Positions 18,638 to 26,192 of a DNA stretch of 64,000 nt are shown here, one piece after another (position 1 is the first letter of the stretch; each line of letters opens with the position of its first letter). The notes beneath the pieces are model-generated. The model worked only from the letters and a program-made list of their open reading frames with translations, did no database searches and was not told the DNA's origin. This stretch comes from Virgibacillus sp. NKC19-16 (GTDB taxonomy: Bacteria > Bacillota > Bacilli > Bacillales > Amphibacillaceae), in assembly GCF_021560035.1 (NCBI RefSeq), contig NZ_CP074373.1, positions 2,662,001 to 2,726,000 of the forward strand. Reading direction: 5' to 3'. A program made the position numbers and the translations under genes.

Positions 18638-19792
18638 ATGAAATTGATCGATTATAAAACGATGGAAGAGCGAATAAAAGCATTGGAAGAGAAGGTGAAC
18701 GTCTTTTCCGAGCGCGCAAAAAAGCATGATGAGGAAGCAACATTTCCATTTGATAATTTTAAGGATCTAAAAGAAATCGGTTACCCTGCTTTAACGGTTC
18801 CGCAAAAATATGGCGGCTTAGGTATTTCGCTTTATGAGCTACTTACGTATCAAGAAACGATTGCCAAAGCAGACGGATCTACAGCGCTTTCGATTGGTTG
18901 GCATATGGGAATAACCAAACATATGGGAGAAAACGATATATGGGAAGAAGAAAAATACGCCGCATTTGCGCATGACGTGGTAGAAACAGGAGCATTATTG
19001 AATAACGCCGCTTCCGAGCCAGCAACCGGAAGTCCTACACGTGGAGGAAAACCGGAAACTGTGGCGAAAAAATCAGACTCAGGTTGGGTCATTAATGGAA
19101 GAAAAACATTTACGACGATGGCGCCAATTCTTGATTATTTTGTTGTCAGTGCTTCGATTGACGGAACGGAGAATGTTGGTAATTTCCTGATTAAACGGGA
19201 AAGAAATGGTGTTTCTATTGACGAAACATGGGATTCGATTGCGATGCGAGGTTCCGGAAGCCATGACCTTCTTTTGGGAAATGTACATGTGGAAGACGGA
19301 GACCTTGTGGAATATTTGACTCCTGGGAAAAAGCGAGCTGCTGGATGGCTGTTACATATTCCCACGTGCTATCTCGGAATTGCCCGCGCGGCTCAGGAAT
19401 ATGCGGTTGATTTTGCAGCAACTTATTCACCGAATAGTATTGAGGGAACCATTTCTGAGCTGCCCAATGTAAAACAAAAACTCGGCGAGATGGAGTTACT
19501 CCTCATGGAGAGCGAGCATTTTCTGTATGGTGTTGCCCGGAAATGGGATGAAAGTGATGAAGAAGCGCGTCAGGCAATGAAGCCGGAACTCGGAGCGGTA
19601 AAATTATCTGTTGTGAATAAAGCGGTGGAAGTTGTTGATCTAGCAATGAGGGTGGCTGGTGCACGGAGTCTATCCAGACAAAATCCCCTGCAGCGTTATT
19701 ATCGTGACGTGCGTGCTGGATTGCATAACCCTCCGATGGATGATATGACGGTGATGCAGTTGGCTGGGAAAAGTGTTGCTGAGCGGGGCTAG
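18638..19792 (+). CDS. acyl-CoA dehydrogenase family flavoprotein
   Basis: A 384-aa protein with the acyl-CoA dehydrogenase fold: N-terminal helices with FPFDNFKDLKEIGYPAL, the FAD-region LNNAASEPATGSPTRGG, a middle beta domain ending in RGSGSHDLLL, and a C-terminal helical bundle. The usual catalytic Glu motif (YEGT) near the C-terminus is replaced by HNPPMDDMTVMQL, so it may act as a flavin monooxygenase or on an atypical substrate. It resembles Bacillus YdbM, by memory only. ATG at 18638 follows AAGGAGG; the TTG six bases earlier is less likely. Neighbours give no pathway. Confidence 0.8.
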   Translation: MKLIDYKTMEERIKALEEKVNVFSERAKKHDEEATFPFDNFKDLKEIGYPALTVPQKYGGLGISLYELLTYQETIAKADGSTALSIGWHMGITKHMGENDIWEEEKYAAFAHDVVETGALLNNAASEPATGSPTRGGKPETVAKKSDSGWVINGRKTFTTMAPILDYFVVSASIDGTENVGNFLIKRERNGVSIDETWDSIAMRGSGSHDLLLGNVHVEDGDLVEYLTPGKKRAAGWLLHIPTCYLGIARAAQEYAVDFAATYSPNSIEGTISELPNVKQKLGEMELLLMESEHFLYGVARKWDESDEEARQAMKPELGAVKLSVVNKAVEVVDLAMRVAGARSLSRQNPLQRYYRDVRAGLHNPPMDDMTVMQLAGKSVAERG

Positions 19793-19844
19793 GTTGGTTT
19801 TGTGAAATGATAGCTGCGACAAAATTCAAAGCTATTACGGCCCT

Positions 19845-20103
19845 TTAATTTAAAAATCGCCTTAAATCTCTATAAAAATTTTCATGTATTCTTTCGAGAA
19901 TGAAAATAATATAAGTACCTTCTTCATCTTCTTTGATTGTGTAAGCTATTCTGTTATTTACCTTTGCAGTCCGGAAATCATATGTATAAATACCTGACAA
20001 ATCCCCTATTTTTAACTCCCTAGATTTAGGGGTTGTCAGGATTTCTTTAAATGCGTCTTCAAAACTTCTTTTCACGAGCTTATTTTGCTTTAAATCTTTT
20101 CAT
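19845..20103 (-). pseudogene. RelE/ParE-type toxin gene, apparently frameshifted near its start
   Basis: The body (19845-20075, 76 codons from a GTG) resembles RelE/ParE toxins: KSRELKIGDLSGIYTYDF, NRIAYTIKEDEEGTYIIF and HENFYRDLRRFL. The GTG has no ribosome site. A good site, AAGGTGG, precedes an ATG at 20103, but that frame stops after MKRFKAK, and the toxin body is in another frame. The simplest reading is a frameshift close to the 5' end. No antitoxin gene fits in the 43 bp up to the transposase gene. It might instead be expressed weakly from the GTG. Confidence 0.6.
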
Positions 20104-20146
20104 ATACTTACCACCTTAACTGGAACTATTTTTAATGGTCACACCC

Positions 20147-20713
20147 TTACAAGAGATGTACCTTATCCTCATCTGCTAAAAACTCCCGGTACCTCCTCTT
20201 CTTCTCCAGCTCATTTCCTGGGAAAATATCTAATATCGCGTTGGTGTTTAATTGGAGATCACTTTTCGATGAATTGCTTACGTAAAATGGATAACTGCTC
20301 CAAGGATAATTTTCCGGATCGGCTACCAACCCTGCTTCCACTGGATTTAGATGAATATAGCTGCTAACCTTCAGCATTCCATAATCGGAAGCTATCATTC
20401 TATCGAAAAAACGTTCTTCAAATACATGGCCGGTGGTATTGTATCTTGTGTTGAAGTAACTGGCGTACCGTTTATTAATAAGTGACATCACCTTGGAGAG
20501 GGGCTGGTTCTGCGATCGTAACTGGAGGTGGAAATGATTTGTCATTAAGCAGTAAGAAGCAAGTTCAAAAGGGGTCTTTGTGGATGTTTGCTGGAGGATG
20601 TATAGAAATGTCCGGTAATCACCATCGCTAAGGAACAGTGCATCACGCCGGTTCCCTCTACAAACAATATGGTAAAAATAATCCGGATCCCAATGTCGTT
20701 TTTTTCTAGCCAT
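20147..20713 (-). CDS. REP-associated tyrosine transposase (RAYT, Y1_Tnp/IS200-like)
   Basis: A 188-aa Y1-family HUH nuclease-like protein. The HUH motif is TNHFHLQL (H60, H62) and the candidate nucleophilic tyrosines are Y83/Y86 in INKRYASYFNTRY. The RAYT hallmarks GHVFEERFF, SYIHLNPVEAGLV and YPWSSY are present. These enzymes cut single-stranded palindromic REP DNA and are single-copy, domesticated relatives of IS200/IS605. Two copies of the window's dispersed repeat lie about 180 and 345 bp upstream, the expected setting. No flanking IS ends were seen. Confidence 0.88.
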   Translation of the reverse strand: MARKKRHWDPDYFYHIVCRGNRRDALFLSDGDYRTFLYILQQTSTKTPFELASYCLMTNHFHLQLRSQNQPLSKVMSLINKRYASYFNTRYNTTGHVFEERFFDRMIASDYGMLKVSSYIHLNPVEAGLVADPENYPWSSYPFYVSNSSKSDLQLNTNAILDIFPGNELEKKRRYREFLADEDKVHLL

Positions 20714-20895
20714 CTATATCAGTACCTTTCTTTGATTGTCTATTAGAAGATAACCCACTCCTTCCCAAAAGTAAAAAGCCCAAAAATCAATTTCACGCCT
20801 ATCTTCCCCGTCTAAAAATGAAATTTCCCCTGGAACAAAACACAAAAACCCTACCCCACAACACACCCAAAATTCAAAATTAACCCTTTTACGAG

Positions 20896-20932
20896 TTCGA
20901 CAAATTTCGGGTGGTGACAGGCACTGTTCGGG
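20896..20932 (+). repeat. dispersed intergenic repeat, copy e (short, GGGTGG variant)
   Basis: TTCGACAAATTTCGGGTGG is followed by TGACAGGCACTGTTCGGG. The GGGTGG variant is shared with copies f and l. It lies 183 bp upstream of the transposase start. The non-coding region 20714-21112 contains only this copy and copy f as recognisable features. Confidence 0.92.
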
Positions 20933-21057
20933 TACTGTTCTGTCCCACGTTATTTTACATCGCTGCCACAAATTTGAAATATAAATGTAAGATTACTTCC
21001 CTCATAAAAGAGGTATATAGAGATATAGGATAGACTATGCCTAAAACGCATATATAT

Positions 21058-21092
21058 TTCGACAAATTTCGGGTGGTGACAGGCACCATTCC
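21058..21092 (+). repeat. dispersed intergenic repeat, copy f (short, GGGTGG variant)
   Basis: TTCGACAAATTTCGGGTGG is followed by TGACAGGCACCATTCC. It ends about 20 bp before the rmlA start and points towards it. Confidence 0.9.
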
Positions 21093-21112
21093 GACTTAAG
21101 GGGTGGATTCAA

Positions 21113-22045
21113 ATGAAGGGTATTATTTTGGCTGGTGGTAGTGGTTCGAGGTTGTCGCCTAGTACGGATGGGATGAATAAGCATTTGCTTCCTATTTATG
21201 ATAAGCCGATGGTTTATTATCCATTGTCTGTGCTAATGCTTGGTGGTATAAGGGAAATCATGATTGTTAGTACGCCGGAAGATCGGCCGCGTTTTGAGAA
21301 GCTACTCGGGAATGGCTCAGAACTCGGTATCTCGCTTGACTACCGTGAGCAAACCGATCCAAATGGGATTCCGGAAGCATTGACGATTTCCGAAGATTTC
21401 ATTGGGAAAGATGATGTTACGTTAATTCTTGCTGATAATATTTTTTATGGCCAGGGTTTCACAACATTGCTCAGAAATGCCATCAAAAACCATCGACATG
21501 CGACCGTCTTTGGATATCGCGTTAAAGATCCAAGAAGGTTTGGCGTTGTAGAATTCGACCATCATCAAAAAGTCATTTCATTAGAAGAAAAACCAGAGGA
21601 TCCGAAATCGGATTTCGCCGTAACCGGACTGTATATTTATGATCATCAAGCCATCCGTATGGCGAAAAAACTCAGATACTCTAACAGAGGCGAACTGGAA
21701 ATCACAGATCTGAACAAACAATATCTGAAAAAAGGACAGCTGGACGTGGAATTACTTGGAAGAGGATTTGCCTGGATGGATGCAGGAACACATGAATCCT
21801 TGTTTGAAGCAGCCGAATTTGTGAAGATTACCCAGCAGCGTCAAGGGTTTAAGCTCGCATGTTTGGAAGAAATCGCCTATTATTTAGGATATATAAACAA
21901 AGAAGCATTATACAAAAAAGGAAAGTCAATGGAAAAGAACGATTATGGACAATATCTCATGGAAATCGCTGAAAGAAAACACACGGAGCAATACTGGGAT
22001 TCCATTGATCATCATCCAATGTTAGGACTGGTGGAAAATGAATAA
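21113..22045 (+). CDS. rmlA: glucose-1-phosphate thymidylyltransferase
   Basis: A 310-aa nucleotidyltransferase making dTDP-glucose from glucose 1-phosphate and dTTP. The N-terminal LAGGSGSRLSP and NKHLLPIYDKPMVYYPLS are the RmlA signature, and FAVTGLYIYD and RGFAWMDAGTHESL are conserved later blocks. The C-terminus runs about 15-20 residues past the E. coli length. The start follows AAGGGGTGG. It is the first gene of a seven-gene operon and overlaps rmlB by 8 nt. Confidence 0.93.
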   Translation: MKGIILAGGSGSRLSPSTDGMNKHLLPIYDKPMVYYPLSVLMLGGIREIMIVSTPEDRPRFEKLLGNGSELGISLDYREQTDPNGIPEALTISEDFIGKDDVTLILADNIFYGQGFTTLLRNAIKNHRHATVFGYRVKDPRRFGVVEFDHHQKVISLEEKPEDPKSDFAVTGLYIYDHQAIRMAKKLRYSNRGELEITDLNKQYLKKGQLDVELLGRGFAWMDAGTHESLFEAAEFVKITQQRQGFKLACLEEIAYYLGYINKEALYKKGKSMEKNDYGQYLMEIAERKHTEQYWDSIDHHPMLGLVENE

Positions 22046-23066
22046 ACAACAGCCAACCCTTCTCGTCACAGGCGGGGCAGGCTTTATCGGATCAAATTTT
22101 ATTCACTATTATTTGGAAAAATATCCGACTGCACAACTGCTCAATATCGATAAACTCACCTATGCCGGATCAATAGACAACTTAAGAGAAGTTGAGTCAC
22201 TGGAAAATTACCATTTCATCCATGGCGATATCACAGATGAAGTACTCGTAAACGACATTTTCACAGACTATGATATTACCGGAGTCATCCATTTTGCAGC
22301 CGAATCACATGTAGACAGATCGATACAGGATGCAAAAGCATTTGTAGCATCCAATGTGTTTGGTACATTGACCCTCTTGCAGGCAGCGAAAAAAAACTGG
22401 GAGGCTAAAGGCGAGTTGTCCAAAAGGCGCTTTCATCACATTTCAACAGATGAGGTATATGGATCTTTAGGCGAGGAAGGGAAATTTTCAGAGGAGACAC
22501 CGTATGACCCGCGCAATCCATACAGTGCATCCAAAGCAAGTGCCAATATGTTCGTCAAAAGTTTTGCACATACGTACGGGATGAATGTTGTTATTTCCTC
22601 AAGCTCGAACAATTATGGACCAAGACAACACGCAGAAAAACTGATCCCAACAATTATCCGAAAAGCATTGGCAGGTGAACAGATTCCTATTTATGGTGAT
22701 GGGAAAAACGTAAGAGACTGGCTATATGTTGCTGATCACTGCAGTGCACTTGACATGATCTATCACCAGGGTCATCCGCTTGAAACCTATAACGTCGGTG
22801 GCGGCAATGAGAAGACAAATATAGATATGGCAGGAGAAATTTGTGCGATTCTGGATAAGCTAGTTCCGCAATACAGAACGAGCGAAAGCTTTAACGATTT
22901 AATCACTTTTACCACAGATCGCAAAGGCCATGACAGGAGATATGCTGTTGATGATCGCAAATTAAGAAAAGCGTTGGGCTGGAAACCGACCGAAGACTTC
23001 CATTCAGGACTGAGGAAAACAGTAGAATGGTATGTGAATCAATGGAAAAAACATCCCGTGACCTAA
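22038..23066 (+). CDS. rmlB: dTDP-glucose 4,6-dehydratase
   Basis: A 342-aa extended SDR converting dTDP-glucose to dTDP-4-keto-6-deoxyglucose. The NAD fold GGAGFIGSNF, the catalytic STDEVYG and the YSASKAS tyrosine/lysine pair are intact, as are SNNYGPRQ and GDGKNVRDWLYV. rmlC and rmlD are absent, so the product is probably not rhamnose. It overlaps rmlA and the following glycosyltransferase gene. Confidence 0.95.
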   Translation: MNKQQPTLLVTGGAGFIGSNFIHYYLEKYPTAQLLNIDKLTYAGSIDNLREVESLENYHFIHGDITDEVLVNDIFTDYDITGVIHFAAESHVDRSIQDAKAFVASNVFGTLTLLQAAKKNWEAKGELSKRRFHHISTDEVYGSLGEEGKFSEETPYDPRNPYSASKASANMFVKSFAHTYGMNVVISSSSNNYGPRQHAEKLIPTIIRKALAGEQIPIYGDGKNVRDWLYVADHCSALDMIYHQGHPLETYNVGGGNEKTNIDMAGEICAILDKLVPQYRTSESFNDLITFTTDRKGHDRRYAVDDRKLRKALGWKPTEDFHSGLRKTVEWYVNQWKKHPVT

Positions 23067-24001
23067 TATCCGTCGTCGTCCCAGTTTACGGCTGCGAAAC
23101 ATGTCTTAAGGAACTTTGCAGTCGCGTAGCAGAAACCGTCACAAACATTCCAGCCCACTACGAAATAATTTTAGTGAACGACGCGAGTCCGGACGACGCC
23201 TGGACAACAATCAAACAACTAAGCGAGCAGGACGAAAACATTAAAGGAATTAATTTTGCCCGAAACTTCGGCCAGCACCATGCGATTACTGCTGGCCTTG
23301 ACCATACGAATGGGGACTGGGTGGTTGTGATGGATTGCGACCTTCAGGACCGGCCAGAGGAAATCAAGAAATTATATCAAAAAGCACTCGATGGGTATGA
23401 CGTTGTTTTCGGCAAGCGAACAGTGCGCCAGGACAATTGGCTCAAACGCAAATCATCTCAGGGCTTTTACAGGGTGTACGATTATTTCAGCGGGCAGGCA
23501 TCCGATCATTCAATAGCCAATTTCAGTATTAACGCAAAAAAAGTGGTCAGGGGCTTCAGACGCATGCGTGAACAGAACCGCTTTTTCCCATTATTTATCC
23601 AGTGGATGGGATATGAAACGACAAGTATCACGGTTGAACACAACGCACGCAAGGAAGGCAAATCCTCCTATAATATAAAAAAGCTGGTCACCCTTGCGAC
23701 AGATGCGATCATATCCCAATCCAATAAACCACTGAGACTCTCGATTCAATTAGGATTTTTGATCGCATCGGCATCCTTCATCTATGCCCTGTATTTATTC
23801 GGCAGGTATTTTTTCCTTGATGAAACTGTGCAAGGATGGACCAGTGTGATGGTATCGATTTTCTTTATCAGTGGACTAATGTTCTTCAACTTTGGTGTCC
23901 TTGGTCTATACATCGGTAAAATTTTCAACGAAACAAAAGGCAGACCACTTTATTTGATTCGAGAAACAACGGACGATACAGATGATCAGGAAGGGAGCTG
24001 A
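23027..24001 (+). CDS. polyprenyl-phosphate glycosyltransferase (GT2, GtrB/ArnC-like)
   Basis: A 324-aa GT2 enzyme expected to move the sugar from dTDP onto undecaprenyl phosphate on the cytoplasmic face. It has the nucleotide-binding start ISVVVPVYG, the metal-binding DCDLQDRPEEI, the KRKSSQGFYRVYD block and two C-terminal membrane segments (about 245-265 and 280-305) followed by GLYIGKIFNETKGRP. The start is uncertain between 23027 and an in-frame ATG at 23042; both overlap rmlB. Confidence 0.9.
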   Translation: MVCESMEKTSRDLISVVVPVYGCETCLKELCSRVAETVTNIPAHYEIILVNDASPDDAWTTIKQLSEQDENIKGINFARNFGQHHAITAGLDHTNGDWVVVMDCDLQDRPEEIKKLYQKALDGYDVVFGKRTVRQDNWLKRKSSQGFYRVYDYFSGQASDHSIANFSINAKKVVRGFRRMREQNRFFPLFIQWMGYETTSITVEHNARKEGKSSYNIKKLVTLATDAIISQSNKPLRLSIQLGFLIASASFIYALYLFGRYFFLDETVQGWTSVMVSIFFISGLMFFNFGVLGLYIGKIFNETKGRPLYLIRETTDDTDDQEGS

Positions 24002-24005
24002 TAAT

Positions 24006-24695
24006 ATGGCAGATTTTTTGGAACCAACCCCATGGGACAGGCGAAATTTTCATGTAGACACATACCAGCTGACATCAACTACGATCGAGGCTTTAAAACA
24101 AACAAGTGAAATTGAAGGGCATTTCACATTAAAGGTGGATCCACTTGAAAATAAGGAGAATCTTTTAAAGTACGGATTTTATTATGTCGACACATTGATT
24201 GAGCCAGTTTGCAGCAGGGAAAATCTGCAGGCTGTTGAGAAGGAAAGGATCCATTTTTCCCGGGATTACAATAGAGAAGCGATCCTGGAAATCGCGGGGG
24301 AAGCTTTCGGCAATGGACGTTTTCATCGTGATTTCAACATTCCGGGCTATATGGCAGATAGACGATATATGAACTGGGTGGGGGATCTCATGGAAAAAGA
24401 CCTGATCCTGGCATTGAACTATCAGGGTAGAACTGCGGGCTTTTTTGCATACGAGGATGATAAAATACTCCTGCTCGGGATACATAAAGATTTTCGCGGC
24501 AAAGGCTTGGCAAAGGCATTTACAAGTCACTGTGTGCAGGAGCAATTTGATAGAAGCGGCTATGACACATTGAAAACATCCATTTCACCAGTGAATCTAG
24601 CTTCATTAAATGTGTTTATTTCACTCGGATTTCGGTTAAAAGACAGCGTCGATGTGTATCATAAATTAAATGTTTCGCTCCCGGTTGGGGGCTGA
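24006..24695 (+). CDS. GNAT N-acetyltransferase, WecD-like (sugar-amine acylation)
   Basis: A 229-aa protein with a C-terminal GNAT domain (ILLLGIHKDFRGKGLAKAF holds the acetyl-CoA loop RGKGLA). Its N-terminus EPTPWDRRNFHVDTYQL resembles WecD/RffC, which acetylates dTDP-Fuc4N to dTDP-Fuc4NAc. Beside an RffA/WecE-like aminotransferase this is the likely role, though another acyl donor cannot be excluded. ATG at 24006 follows GGAAGGGAG by 8 nt; the upstream extension is rejected. Confidence 0.8.
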   Translation: MADFLEPTPWDRRNFHVDTYQLTSTTIEALKQTSEIEGHFTLKVDPLENKENLLKYGFYYVDTLIEPVCSRENLQAVEKERIHFSRDYNREAILEIAGEAFGNGRFHRDFNIPGYMADRRYMNWVGDLMEKDLILALNYQGRTAGFFAYEDDKILLLGIHKDFRGKGLAKAFTSHCVQEQFDRSGYDTLKTSISPVNLASLNVFISLGFRLKDSVDVYHKLNVSLPVGG

Positions 24696-24697
24696 TC

Positions 24698-25054
24698 ATG
24701 GGATACGCATATATTTTCTCCACCATCTTTTTTACCGTTTATGGTCAATTAATTTTGAAATGGAAAATTAATCAATTTGGAAGTCTGCCTGAGGCTTGGA
24801 TCGATAAATTTGGTTTCCTGTTTCAAATTTTATTTAATCCGTGGATTCTATCAGGGTTCCTTGCCGCATTTTTAGCTGCATTAAGCTGGATGGCAGCGAT
24901 GACGAAGTTCGATATCAGCTATGCCTATCCATTTATGAGCCTGTCGTTTGTCCTTGTTTTTATTCTTTCCGTCGTTTTATTTGGTGAACCGATCAGTACA
25001 CAGAAAGTAGTCGGATTTTCCCTAATTATACTAGGCATTATCGTCATGAGGTGA
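24698..25054 (+). CDS. SMR/EamA-like small membrane protein, probable lipid-sugar flippase
   Basis: A 118-aa protein with four predicted membrane segments, the DMT half-transporter size. The FDISYAYPFMSLSFVLV stretch and the terminal VVGFSLIILGIIVMR are typical of SMR/ArnE-ArnF-like proteins. Between a polyprenyl glycosyltransferase and a GT-C-like protein it is most likely the flippase of the lipid-linked sugar; as a lone protein it would be called a drug-resistance homologue. It starts 2 nt after the preceding stop. Confidence 0.78.
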   Translation: MGYAYIFSTIFFTVYGQLILKWKINQFGSLPEAWIDKFGFLFQILFNPWILSGFLAAFLAALSWMAAMTKFDISYAYPFMSLSFVLVFILSVVLFGEPISTQKVVGFSLIILGIIVMR

Positions 25055-25058
25055 TCAT

Positions 25059-26192
25059 ATGATTCTATTTAATAAACCATGCAGTACCGGGAAAGAAGCA
25101 GCTGCCATTCAAGAAGCAATGCAGCAAGAAAAATTAGCAGGTAACGGCCCATTTGGAAAAAAATGTGTCTCCTGGCTTGAGAATCGTCTTGGATGTGAGA
25201 AAGCCATCCTCACCCCCTCCTGCACTGCTGCGCTTGAAATGACCGCATTATTAACCGAGGTTGGCGAGGGGGATGAGGTAATCATGCCTTCCTACACCTT
25301 TGTTTCAACCGCAAACGCCTATGCATTAAGAGGTGCTCAGGTTCGTTTTGTTGATGTCGATCCGGACACGATGAATGTGGATCCGGAACAAGTAGAAGCT
25401 GCAATAACAGACCAAACAAAAGTCATCGTCGTTGTTCATTATGCTGGGGTGGCTTGCGACATGGACCGAATTATGGATATTGCAAAGAGAAACGGTTTAT
25501 GGGTAGTTGAAGATGCTGCACAAGGCGTAATGAGCAGCTACAAAGAAAAGCCGCTCGGCACGATCGGGCACCTGGGAACATTCAGTTTTCACGAAACGAA
25601 AAATTATACATCCGGTGGTGAAGGTGGCGCGTTGATTGTAAATGATCCGGCGCTCACGGAACGCGCGGAAATCCTGCAGGAAAAAGGGACGGATCGCTCC
25701 TTATTTATGCAAGGCATGGTCGACAAATACACATGGCGCGATGTCGGCTCTTCCTATTTATTAAGTGAACTGAACGCTGCCTATTTATCCGTTCAACTGG
25801 AAAATGCAGATCAGATTAATGCCGATCGCCTGCATACATGGGAACAGTACTATGAGGGACTTTTGCCATTAATGGAAGCTGGAAAAATCAGCGGCCCACA
25901 TGTCCCGGAAGAATGCGAACAGAATGCCCATATGTTTTATATAAAAACGCGTGATAAGCATGAGCGTTCGGACCTTATCAATTACTTGAAGGAAAATGGT
26001 GTCATGAGTGTAACACATTATGTGCCATTACATTCTGCCCATGCAGGCCAAAAATACGGCAGATTTATTGGGAAAGATACGTACACAACTGAAAGTAGTG
26101 AACGACTGTTACGTTTACCACTTTATTATGGGATAGAGAAAGAGGATGTGGCACATGGGATCAAGATTATTACAGACTTTTACCAAAAATAA
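25059..26192 (+). CDS. dTDP-4-amino-4,6-dideoxygalactose transaminase (WecE/RffA-like)
   Basis: A 377-aa DegT/DnrJ/EryC1/StrS aminotransferase. The PLP lysine is K181 in HETKNYTSGGEGGA, matching the position in E. coli WecE, and GNGPFGKKC, PSCTAALEMTAL and MPSYTFVSTANAY follow the WecE pattern. The expected reaction is glutamate-dependent amination of dTDP-4-keto-6-deoxyglucose to dTDP-Fuc4N. The related Qui4N-forming enzymes are an alternative that sequence reading alone cannot exclude. It starts with GAGGTG 5 nt upstream. Confidence 0.87.
   Translation: MILFNKPCSTGKEAAAIQEAMQQEKLAGNGPFGKKCVSWLENRLGCEKAILTPSCTAALEMTALLTEVGEGDEVIMPSYTFVSTANAYALRGAQVRFVDVDPDTMNVDPEQVEAAITDQTKVIVVVHYAGVACDMDRIMDIAKRNGLWVVEDAAQGVMSSYKEKPLGTIGHLGTFSFHETKNYTSGGEGGALIVNDPALTERAEILQEKGTDRSLFMQGMVDKYTWRDVGSSYLLSELNAAYLSVQLENADQINADRLHTWEQYYEGLLPLMEAGKISGPHVPEECEQNAHMFYIKTRDKHERSDLINYLKENGVMSVTHYVPLHSAHAGQKYGRFIGKDTYTTESSERLLRLPLYYGIEKEDVAHGIKIITDFYQK

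Noticed and set aside
20147-20713. Complete IS200/IS605 insertion sequence
   Set aside because: The protein has RAYT hallmarks, no IS ends or TnpB gene are seen, and single-copy RAYTs are usually non-IS.
20714-20971. 85-codon minus-strand ORF upstream of the RAYT gene
   Set aside because: It runs through repeat copy e, has no ribosome site and a low-complexity composition; probably non-coding.
21113-23066. Rhamnose biosynthesis (rmlABCD)
   Set aside because: rmlC and rmlD are absent, and a WecE-like transaminase and GNAT follow instead.
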